Shown in pieces: positions 54,931 to 64,000 of a stretch of DNA of 64,000 nt. The DNA is from Platynereis dumerilii (taxonomy: Eukaryota; Annelida; Polychaeta; Phyllodocida; Nereididae), in the NCBI GenBank assembly GCA_026936325.1, contig JAPTHN010000076.1:1674001-1738000 (forward strand). Direction: 5' to 3'. Position 1 is the stretch's first letter, and each line of letters begins with the position of its first letter. The translations under genes and the position numbers were made by a program. Below the pieces are notes generated by a model that worked only from the letters and a program-made list of their open reading frames with translations, was not told the origin of the DNA and ran no database searches.

Positions 54931-56040
54931 ACTGGGAATGCAAGAAGGTTGTAAGTCTTACTTACAACCTTCTCTGTTTCTCACAGTTGAAGCACGCCAG
55001 GTCGTAAGTGGGAGTTACAACCTTTTAAAAAAAAAAACATCTGTTTTAACGGTACTTACAGCGTTTTAAAAATATGCAATCATGTAAACGCAAAAAGGTT
55101 GTAACAGAAAATTTTTAATATCTCGAAAACTAAAAATGATTTTTTTCTGGAATTTTCACAGAAAGATGCGGCTTATTTTTCTTTACCTATTCCTTTAATA
55201 CTGCAGAAAGGTCGTAAGTGGCACTTACAACCTTTTAATAGCCAGTGGACGATGTATTCAGTGCTCAAGCGAGCAATGTCCAAATATTTATTTCGTATTG
55301 AAGGAATCCGAGGAGCAAGTTCATCCTACCACCAAATGAAAGGTAAAAAGCTATACTTTAAGACAAAATGCAAGTTATGGCTTTCCTACTTATCCCACAA
55401 GGTGATTTTGGGCTCTGAAATACTTGAAAGAAGGCAGTTTTCATAACTTCAAGTGTAAGTAACTCGTAAAACATAAAACGATTATTTTTTTTACTACACA
55501 TAACGGAACTAGAGACTGAGATGAAGTGCTAGAGTAAGCATGAAAGGATTTTGACAATTAATAATTGGGTCAATGAACCCTGAAATATGGAATTTAGCAC
55601 TAAAAAGTGTACTCTTTCTATCCTTTTTTCCCCCATTGCTGACAATTAGCACAGATATGCAACTTTCACACATTTACAGATTGATACAACATTAGTCCTC
55701 TTGCTTAGTATCGTTTTTATATCTGACATCATTGAAATTGTACACCCTTTTGAAAATATGTTGAATTTGAACATTTTCCAATATTCCCTGATTTTCAAAA
55801 ATTCATAGCTCAGTCAAATTTGAAGATAGCCATTTGAAATTTTGGATATGTTAGTTTCTCTGGGTAAACTAAATGTGCACGAAGTTTCGTTAGAATCGGT
55901 GGTGGTGAGGTTGGGACCATTGACGTGGAATGTCACACAACACCAACTGTCATCATTCAAAAAGTGAAAATTTCTTTATATCCAAGAATATTTTAACAGA
56001 TGTAAAGAACACAACTGTATAATATATATTCTGTGATTAC

Positions 56041-56115
56041 TGATGGGAGGGGCAGAGGGGTCAGCCCACTGATAGGTTGAATGGCTGCTAATCGCTGGGT
56101 CCAGGGTTCAAGCCC
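56041..56115 (+). mobile_element. possible tRNA-derived SINE head
   Basis: A tRNA-like order is visible: an A-box-like GATAGGTTGAATGG at about 56080 and a B-box-like GGGTTCAAGCCC at about 56104. A complete cloverleaf does not fold well by eye and no SINE tail was identified. Confidence 0.27.
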
Positions 56116-56479
56116 CCACTCTTGCTGGGTCAACTGGGCCTATGTTGGACAACATTTACAATCAATTGTATGTAAATACAAGACAAAAAGACTGAATCAT
56201 CCAACCGTCCATCTGTTACAACTTCCAGTTCCATCTTCACTGTATCTATTTCTGTTTGACTTTGTGTCTGATAGCTTCAGTTTAGCATTCATTGACTGGA
56301 CAGCTAGACTTGGGGGCTCAGTTTTGAGTGGCAACCCATTCTTTGAGGGATCAGACCAGGATTTTAGGAGTTCAGAATGTCCATTTTTCTGACCTTTGAT
56401 TAAGAGCCATGGTCATATGGATATCAGAAGGAAGCCAAGCCTTCACTCCACGACCTATCTGCCAGATGCTGTTGTGTCC

Positions 56480-57090
56480 TATTCATAAGATTAAAGAAAA
56501 AACAAGCACAATAGATTGTATTTCTATATGAGGATAATACTAGAGAATTGGAGAGGGTTTATATATGAAGCTCTGGCAGGGGGACAGGGAATACATAATT
56601 AAATTGTTCAAGGAGCAGAGGGACATCCAATTCATAAGATTAAAGAAAAAGAAAAAAACAAGCACAATAGATTGTATTTCTATATGTGGATAATACTAGA
56701 GCTGAATTGGAAAGGGCTTATATTTAAAGCTCTGGCAGGGGGACAGGGAATGAAAATTTTTCAAGGAGCAGAGGGACATAAAACCCTATCCAGAGCTCAG
56801 GGACAAGGAACTCGAAAGTTCATTTCGTCAAATTGCAAAGGGAAATGGAATTCACAAGTGAAATAGCCAAGGAGCAGAGGGACATACAACCTCATCGAGA
56901 GCTGAGGGGCAAGAAACGCAAAAGTTCAATAGTGAAATTGCAAAGGAGCATGTAATTCAAAGTGAAATGGTCAAGAATTAAGCAGAGTAGAGGGACATAA
57001 AACCCCATCAAGAACTGAGGGACAGGGATGCGGAAGTTCAATAGTGAAATTGCAAAGGGAAGTGGGATTCAAAGTGAAATGGCAAAGGGT
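56480..57090. repeat. irregular minisatellite, purine-rich
   Basis: Two copies of a block containing AACAAGCACAATAGATTGTA start near 56500 and 56657 (period about 157 bp). GGAGCAGAGGGACAT-type words then recur at about 56611, 56766, 56870 and 56990 with AGCTCAGGGACAAGGAA variants. It has no coding signal. Confidence 0.7.
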
Positions 57091-57982
57091 TATAATTTTT
57101 ATTAGGGAGACACTAAACCACATCCAGAGCCTCATATGACTTGATGCAATTAAGTTACGTCCTGAAGTTTTTCACACATTAGGCTAAGAAGTACTGTACT
57201 CTTACTCATAGATATGGCCCAACTCTGGTCTTTGCATGCTTGTGGTTAGATCACTGATGGAAGGAATACAATTATATACAATGATGTCTTTTTTGGATAG
57301 TCATAATACCTTAGAGTCTCTCAAACCTATAGTGATCCATGGCAGCAACCACTTTTAAGGAATTAACACTGATATTATTGTAAAATTTTATATCGAGGAA
57401 CTCACAGACATTATAACAAATTTCATAAAACCCCTATAGCATCCTCATTAACTACAAGAATCAGTGAATAGTTGAGTTTGAGCCTCTTCCGTGAAAATCT
57501 CCATCATAACGTCTTAATGCCACAATACCTTATGTCCAGCGAAGCATAATTCCCCAGCTGACACCTGCAGGTATCCAGCAGACAAGTTCCCTAATGACTT
57601 CAGGCATCCTGAAAATTAAGGCTTCTCTATAATACAGGCGTCAATGGCAATTTTCTTGAATGATTTTCTGGTGAAATGTGCAATATTATATGATGATGAC
57701 GCCACCTTGGTGCAAGACTGGCATGCAAACAGCAATAATAATATTGAAATTTAGTTTCTTTCGGACAAATTCCATTACTTTCAATGGACAAACATTCATT
57801 AATTTTATATAATATTATGTAATGTTTATTTTCTAAAGCTGGATATTCCCATATATTTCCATGCAAGGTGACCCCAAAAATGATTTTGTCACCCCCCCCT
57901 TCTTCAAATTTAATTGCATAATTTGCCTCTGGTCATAATTAAATTTTATCCTTGATTGTTGGTAAATTTAAATAACTTTTCA

Positions 57983-60900
57983 CACTCTTAAAACAGATTG
58001 GTTGATTTTTGGGAAAAGACCAACCAATCAATTGGTTGAGGCGAAATCAATCAATAATTATGGTTGAAACTACCATTTTACTGGTTGAGGGCAACCCACT
58101 AGAATTGGTTGAAAATTATTCAACCAACTCCAATGGTCAGAAAAATGGTTATGTCATATTTATTTGAATAAAGTATCTCTCCTCCACCCAGCAGAATAGC
58201 AGCCCCTTAAAATAAATGCTGCCCTCAATACGGTCAGGAAAAGTTGTAATAGTGTACATGTAAAGACGTTCATGAAAGCCGCTTGAAATAAAAGTCCATA
58301 GCTCTAAAATAGAGAAAGGACGAGGGAGGGGATCTATTCAAGTTGATGTGGTACACAGAAGTTTAAAAGTTTTAAATGAACAAGTGAGTAAAGGATTAGC
58401 AAGGAATCATTGAACTTATCAACAATAAAAGCATAACTGAGTTGTAACAACAAACAAACAGTGTATAGGCCTAATCTGATAATTTATGCTACAATGTATG
58501 ATCCCAGCTTAAACATCACAGCTGACTTAAAATTTCAACAGTTCCAAGGTTGTGTAATGAATAAGATCAGCGCTCATATCATGTCTGTCCAAGAATTGTC
58601 AGCATTTCACAACAGAAGAATCATGAGCAATAGAGAGCAGTGTGTCGCCATCTATATCCACTGTCAAGTCAAGTTTGGTGTGTAACTTTGAAATTATAAA
58701 AATCCGACAGGATGCACAGGCATGTCAATTATATCAATGAGTCACATAATTGTAGAAACACTGTTTCCAAAAAAATATTAAATGAATAGCTTTTAAATGT
58801 TAAGATTAGGTAGACAAAACATTTGGTTGGAGAACCAAGAACTTGAACAGTCAGTCGCATGCAATTGTTCTAGATCCCACAGGAATGTCCCATAGTCAAT
58901 ATAGAATTGCAGTGACATATCTATGCAAGGTAAGTGTATTTTATTATCATAATGGTGTGTGAATGGACTGTAGGCTGCTTGGTAAAACAAGGAAGAAAAG
59001 TCTGCTGATTTTTAGAGGCATCTCCAGTGCCTTCTGGTGGATAGCTAAACTTTCTCCATCTCTCTGTCCCCACATATCTTTATCTATGATAAACAGTTTG
59101 TTTGTTGTCACTATTATCTTTTTTCTCTTTTCAGATCTCAAGCAAAAAAAAAAAAAAAAAAACAAACAACCCTCTTCCCAACAAATAAAAAATAACCCCC
59201 TCCCCACCCTCAAAAAATGAAACCCCTGATGAGTGAAATAACAACTTATTTATGAATAGCCATTCAGCTGGGGTGGGCGTATGAGCCTTAGCATGTGGGT
59301 TCAATGGCTTTACATCCTGAATTTTTGCACTAGATGCTCACAGCAAGCTTGAGCAAACTTTGGGGTTAAAAAAATTGACCAAGAAAACGGTTAGCGCAGT
59401 GATGTGGAGGAAGGTTAGACGAACATTTTAATGTATCAAACTAAAAAATCTGTTGGGAATTTTTTGAGATATTTGAGTTTTGAATTTTTTGTTTATCACA
59501 CCCTATTCTTAGCATGGAATCTCCATCAAAAAGTGTTTAGAATCGCCAATTTTTCCTGCTAGGTACTATCTAAGACAAAAGTCATTATTCAGAATTAAAA
59601 ATATGCAGTCATTGTAACAGCAGAAAGTAAATACCTCTTCATCTAGACTGACACAGTGTGATAAACCTATAACTGTAAACACTTCTTGGCAAATGTTTAA
59701 AATATGTTTTTTTTGCCAGCTAGTCCTAAGTTTCATCATACTGTTGAATAATTGTAGTAGAATCTACCTCACTTTTGACTATATATATATATGTAAGGTG
59801 TATTATTGAGATTTTTAGGTGTTTTTTATGAGAAATTTCACCACTGTGAAACATGTACTTTGCAACCATGTTAAGTGTAGCCCATGTCAAGTGAATCATC
59901 AGAAAACGTGTGGAAAGAGTGTTTGTAAGCATTTAGTTACGTATGGAGTAGAATCGTTTGATATTACATGTTAAAAATGCAGTAGTTGTACATTTTTGCA
60001 TTAACTACATTTTCACTTGATTTTCTGAATTTATGATATTTTTGTTGTTCTGTACTATTAAACATTGATTCATTTTGGATGCCGGATAACCTACAACAAT
60101 ATTAAACATCTTAACATCCGTTTTAAGTACCTAAAATACATTAAGCATGAAAATTACTGTTTATGAATAGTTTTTAATGTTATTTGTGTATATTGTCAAA
60201 TTGCAAAGACTTTTCATGTAATGTCAGGGGATTCAACTTCATAGTGAAGTAGATACTTACCAACATTCCAACCATGGGTTGTCCAAAAATTAAATTAACT
60301 TTGTCTATCCTTTTACCAAGTCACAAAATGTTTGTTTCACAGTGGCAAAATTTGTGATAAAATGCGCAAAAAACTCAACAAAGCTTGATGAAATGATATG
60401 ATGACACCAAATCTGCTAAAATAACTTACCAGAATTATGAAACTAACACAACCTGGCATTTCATACATTTTCTCACACCTCTAGCCCGAAATGTTTACGG
60501 TTATATGTTTATCACACCCTGTCAGTCTTGATGAGGTGGTACATACTTTCTGCAGAGACAATGACTGCATATTTCTACTTTTGAATAATGACTTTCACCT
60601 TAGATATTACTAAGCAGGAAAAATAGGTAGTTATTAGCATTCCTTGATCGAGATTTCATGCTAAGAATAGGGTGTGATAAATAAAAATAATAAAACTCCA
60701 ATAACTCAAAAAATTCCCAACAGATTTTTTAGTTTGATACATCAACATTTTCGTCTGACCTTCCTCTACGTCACTGCGCTAACCGTTTTCTTGGTCAATT
60801 TTTTTAACCCCAAAGTTTGTTCAAGCTCGCTGTGTGCTATATAGGCTAATCAGGCAAGCCGTAGACCATGGCAATTTTATAACAGCTGTCAGACTAAATT

Positions 60901-61184
60901 CTACAGAGGGGTGGTCCTAGGACCATGAGGTTGACTAACTATAATCCCATCCCTTATTAGCCAATAAGGTTCTTTCATTCAACCAATTATTAAAGTTAAT
61001 GTTTAACCAATTCCATGTGTTGAAATAACAGTAAGAGAGATTAACCAATTCAAATTGGTTGGTAACTTAACCAATCTTGATTGGTTGACTGCAACCAATG
61101 AATTGGTTGGTCCTATTTCATCATATAAAATTGGTTGTTTTCAACCAATATATTGGTATATTCAACCAAACTGTTTTAAGAGTG
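57983..61184. mobile_element. TIR element with AACCAATTGGTT arrays, hosting a nested element
   Basis: The ends are CACTCTTAAAACAG and its inverse CTGTTTTAAGAGTG, each flanked by CA (57981-57982, 61185-61186). The terminal 170-200 bp on each side are packed with ATTGGTTG/CAACCAAT words (57990-58160 and 60975-61165). A foldback element at 59339-60834 sits inside. No transposase frame is seen. The CACT ends recall the TA-duplicating MITEs elsewhere in this window. Confidence 0.65.
59339..60834. mobile_element. foldback element with about 530-bp arms, 4-bp duplication
   Basis: The left end CACAGCAAGCTTGAGCAAAC matches the inverse of the right end, and the match continues through CGGTTAGCGCAGTGA and TTATCACACCCTATTCTTAG to about 59870 on the left and 60310 on the right. 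TGCT lies outside both ends (59335-59338, 60835-60838). The loop is about 440 bp of AT-rich DNA. It has no coding capacity. Confidence 0.75.
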
Positions 61185-61242
61185 CAGATTGACTTACAAC
61201 AATTAGCTTTATGTTTGACAGAGTAAAGTTGACACCAATAAC

Positions 61243-61817
61243 TAGGGGCACCGGGGGCACATTGGGACACTTTTCACATCCACTAATTTTGCTCAATGCT
61301 GAAAGCACTGAAGAACTCAGAAGTTTGCATTAATATCACCAATACTATTGAGCTTAAATGCAAGGCATAATAAACTAGGCTGCACCTACCCTTTTGCAGC
61401 CAGAGAGTCGTAAAAATGACTGTCCCAATGTGCCCCGGCATGGCACAGCCGGGGCATATTGGGACATCAATTAAAAAATCATTTTAACAATCCATGTGCA
61501 ATAGATATCACGTATAAGTAGTGCGTAAGACAATATACAGTGCATTAACACCTTGTAGCGTCAATAGTTCATAACTTTAAACAGTTTTAAACATTTAACA
61601 TAAACTGTCCTGGGTGCGGACATCTATGTAAGTAACACACAGTGAACCGTCCATATTTACTTTAGTAGTAGGCCATACTTCTGCATGTGGCTGTAATTTG
61701 TCAGGATGTGAAATTACAAGATATGATGGCACTACCATATCATATACCTTGCCAGGATCCAAGAAAACCCCACCGTCCCACAGTGCCCCGCATCCCAATG
61801 TGCCCCCGTTCCCCCTA
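61243..61817. mobile_element. TIR element built from GGGGCACATTGGGAC motifs
   Basis: The left end TAGGGGCACCGGGGGCACAT matches the inverse of the right end TAGGGGGAACGGGGGCACAT. The motif GGGGCACATTGGGAC or its inverse recurs at both ends, and as a pair at 61428-61465 around GGCATGGCACAGCC. The architecture mirrors 41661-42647, where the motif reads GGGGCACAGTGAGAC. There is no transposase frame, and the target duplication is not clear. Confidence 0.6.
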
Positions 61818-61965
61818 CTGGAATACAGCCATTTAATCATGCACTTCCTTTTGACAATGTACACTTGTGTAATGCATAGTATTAATCATCAAACTTAAAC
61901 TGCCAAATTGAGCTGCCAAATCCCAGAAAAACCCTAATTTTTTCTTTAAAAGTTCACAAAGTTCA

Positions 61966-62950
61966 CTAGACATATTTGTAGCTATTTGTATATTGAATGA
62001 TTTGTGCGCTATACAGCCAGTAAGGACCAGCTTAATACAGCTTTGGTGAAGTGAGTTTCAGCCATACAAGAAATGCATTAGAACTAGGTTTATTGATTGA
62101 GACACTTGGGTCTTATTCAAACTTTAAGCCATCCATCATACACCGCAAAGGCTCTATTCATCACTTTCAAATACTAAGATAGATGGATAGATGGATAGAT
62201 GGATTTGGAAGCTGCACAAAGCTGATATAGGGCAACTGTGGTAATCCCAAATGAGATTTTTCAAGATTTTGTATGGGAAAGTTATGAATATATTTGTGAA
62301 GATGAATAGGGTTTGGTCATATTGAATGTGGGTTTAAGAAGTTTTGTGCAAAGACTTTTTTTCATGGGGCTGATGGGGTTTATAACTGTGAAAACAGAAT
62401 TGTTGAATGTACCATCAAGTTTGGATGCCAATTAAATGCTGTTAAAAACACGACAGCCAAATTATGTAAACATACAAATTTAGGAGAAATACACATCAGT
62501 GAAACTGTAGATTAAAATGTTTTCAACTGGTCTTATAAGATGGAAACAAAACAAAACAAAAATTATCAAAGGTTACAAGACATATTTGTAGCTATTTGTA
62601 TATTGAAGGATTTATGTGCTATATATCCTATAAGGGCCAGTTTAAAGCTGCTTCAGTGGAGTGAGCTTAAGCCATACAAGATATGCAGTTGAATTAGGTT
62701 CATTGATTTAGACACTGGGGTCTTATTCAAACTTTAAGCCATCCATCACACACTGCAAAGGCTCTATTCATCACTTTCAAATACAAAGATAGATGGATAG
62801 ATGGATTTGGAAGCTGCACAAAGCTGATATAGGGCAACTGTGGTAATCCCAAATGAGATTTTTCAAAATTCTGTATGGGAAAGTTATGAATATATTCGTG
62901 AAGATGAATAGGGTTTGGTCATATTGAATGTGGGTTTAAGAAGTTCTGGA
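61966..62950. repeat. two direct copies of a ~385-bp block, 610 bp apart
   Basis: The block beginning GACATATTTGTAGCTATTTG occurs at 61969 and 62579 at more than 90 percent identity. Both copies contain a short GATAGATGGATAGATGG tract, longer in the first, and the phrase AGGGCAACTGTGGTAATCCC. The intervening ~225 bp are not repeated. Confidence 0.85.
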
Positions 62951-63257
62951 AATACTGGATTTTTTCGTTGGACTGATGGGATTTTTATCAAGTCAAATTC
63001 TGAAATATTCTAATCATGATCAGTCACTTTCAAGGCGATCATACATATCATTAATACAATGGTTTTTCATCTCTAGTAGCCTCTCTTTGATGTGCAACCT
63101 CTTCATGGCTCATAGAAAGTTGGAGATTGAGCTTTAAGTCTTGGTTCCATTTGCTTGATCATTTTGCGACATCAGTATAACCAGGTGGCTCACAGTCAGT
63201 GTCTAATTATTGTATCAAATCGTCCTAGGGAGTTTTTTGTTCAATCTCCTTACAGTC

Positions 63258-63855
63258 CAGGGGCGGACTGGCCCTATGGGCCAGAGGGCAGTGCCCTGGG
63301 GCCCACTGCCTGAGGGGGCCCATTAGCAGCCTTTAAAAAATCGAAATTATCAAAAATTATGTAAAAAAGTTCAAAATAGAATTCCGGGTCTAAAGTAAGA
63401 CAAAAAAAAATTCAATTAAAACTTGACAAGCATAATTAACAGAATTAAGGGGCCCCTCTCTCAGTTTTGGTTTCAGATGTGATCCACTAGGAGGGGCCCT
63501 CATATTAGGCTTGGACATTCGGAGGAACTCCTTGTTACGTTCTGCTTCAAAATAGTCTAGGAGGGCATGGGCCCCCTTCTGAATTCCCCATTGTCTACTC
63601 TTCAATTAAATATAACTTCGTATTATCGCGGAAAGTTTTTGCTTAATTTCATACCACATAATTTATGTTATGTATACTATTCATATAATTTCATATCATA
63701 TCATGCAGGTAAAAACCGACTAGGTTCTGCAGTTGCAATGGATTTTGAAAGCATTAATAAGTTTAAAACGTCAGCTTGAAAATGCCGCTATTGCGATAAA
63801 AGGGGTCCGTCAATGATTTTGCCCAGGGGCCCATTGTGGGGCCAGTCCGCCCCTG
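63258..63855. mobile_element. hAT MITE, 8-bp target duplication TTACAGTC
   Basis: The ends are CAGGGGCGGACTGGCC and GGCCAGTCCGCCCCTG, exact inverses. TTACAGTC flanks it on both sides (63250-63257, 63856-63863). At 598 bp it is a longer sibling of 19080-19410, sharing the GGGGCCC blocks near both ends. The perfect ends and duplication imply recent insertion. No transposase is encoded. Confidence 0.92.
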
Positions 63856-63871
63856 TTACAGTCAAGTATTG

Positions 63872-63945
63872 CCATGCCTTAGTATTGAATCCTGGATTGC
63901 AAATTCCAAGGGAAGCATGCAAACCACTCTGCCAAAGAGACACAT
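63872..63945 (-). mobile_element. possible tRNA-like SINE head or relic tRNA
   Basis: On the minus strand TGGCAGAGTGG resembles an A box, and GGATTCAATAC, about 40 nt later, resembles a B box. The stems are imperfect, so a working tRNA is unlikely. It lies between two hAT-type termini. Confidence 0.25.
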
Positions 63946-63946
63946 G

Positions 63947-64000
63947 CAGTGGCGTAACTTGGGGGTCTCGAGCGGGGGGGCACGCGATTCTCTGGGGGGG
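63947..64000. mobile_element. left end of a second hAT-type element, cut by window edge
   Basis: CAGTGGCGTAACTTGGGGG closely resembles the end of the hAT element at 12074 (CAGTGGCGTAGCTAGG), including the G-rich tract that follows. The other end lies outside the window, so the target duplication cannot be tested. Confidence 0.55.

Larger units (their letters stand above)
50380..55251. mobile_element. 4.9-kb TIR element with AAGGTTGTAAGT motifs, 4-bp duplication
   Basis: The left end CGTCCACTGGCTTTTAAAAG and the inverse of the right end CGTCCACTGGCTATTAAAAG match, then continue into GGTTGTAA. ATGT lies outside both ends (50376-50379, 55252-55255). AAGGTYGTAAGT or its inverse recurs at about 50396, 50585, 50824, 50860, 53405, 54949, 54992, 55095 and 55206, often as paired inverse copies. 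There is no transposase-like frame, so the element is non-autonomous or of an unknown type. Its interior holds two independent repeat sets. It starts only 34 bp from the Harbinger end. Confidence 0.7.
55256..57982. other. no gene seen; minisatellite and SINE-like pieces
   Basis: 55256-56040 is AT-rich with no assignable feature apart from a degraded TTGACGTGGAATG word near 55920. The rest is covered by the entries at 56041 and 56480. From 57100 to 57982 I see nothing coding; short frames have no domain. Confidence 0.4.

Noticed and set aside
1-64000. LTR retrotransposon, endogenous retrovirus or Polinton remains
   Set aside because: No protease, integrase, capsid, packaging ATPase or paired long terminal repeats were recognised; all reverse transcriptase sequence belongs to LINEs.

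Overview
The window looks like intergenic or intronic DNA from an animal nuclear genome: AT-rich, intron-scale spacing, no operons, no ribosome binding sites, and a very dense mixture of DNA transposons, MITEs and non-LTR retrotransposons. The repeat families (PIF/Harbinger with a Myb/MADF partner, hAT elements with CAGTGGCG-type ends, Jockey/CR1-group LINEs, TA-flanked MITEs) and the frequent word TAGGCCTAT suggest a marine invertebrate, perhaps a deuterostome (echinoderm, hemichordate or lancelet). That placement is a low-confidence inference. No intact host gene could be identified, and no retrovirus, LTR element or Polinton was recognised.

Layout. From 1 to 25 kb the backbone is an old segmental duplication: the order of sequence at 1.6-5.5 kb reappears at 9.6-20.4 kb, interrupted by later insertions, and pieces recur near 22-24.8, 31.8-34 and 38.7-39.8 kb. 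One short stretch in the first copy (4828-4943) resembles a decayed immunoglobulin-domain exon. MITEs and foldback elements (2482, 5610, 7449/7539, 9026, 11267), three complete hAT-type elements (12074 and 19080 here, 63258 later) and a slightly damaged LINE (15.1-18.6 kb, minus strand) sit on this backbone. From 25 to 31.7 kb lie a TIR element with internal tandem repeats, a strong UUCG-capped hairpin, an apparently intact two-ORF LINE (minus strand) and a truncated LINE on the plus strand. From 34.4 to 38.3 kb is an element with roughly 650-bp inverted arms around a 200-bp satellite that shows 800-bp higher-order periodicity.

The centrepiece is a complete PIF/Harbinger transposon at 44.2-50.3 kb. 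It has two convergent intronless genes, the DDE transposase and a Myb/MADF-like DNA-binding partner. Each has a TATA box. Each also has, 34-38 nt after its stop codon, a perfect match to the histone mRNA 3' stem-loop (GGCCCTTTTAAGGGCC followed by ACCA), with no AATAAA nearby. In known Harbinger systems both proteins are needed for transposition; here both mRNAs may be processed like replication-dependent histone mRNAs. The spacer between the two stem-loops holds a 152-bp minisatellite and a set of near-palindromes.

Immediately to the right is a 4.87-kb TIR element (50380-55251) with a 4-bp target duplication and many copies of an AAGGTTGTAAGT-type motif. The rest of the window holds a nested pair of inverted-repeat elements (57983-61184 containing 59339-60834), two related elements built from GGGGCACAxTGxGAC motifs (41661 and 61243), a 610-bp-spaced duplication (62 kb), and hAT ends at 63.3-64.0 kb.
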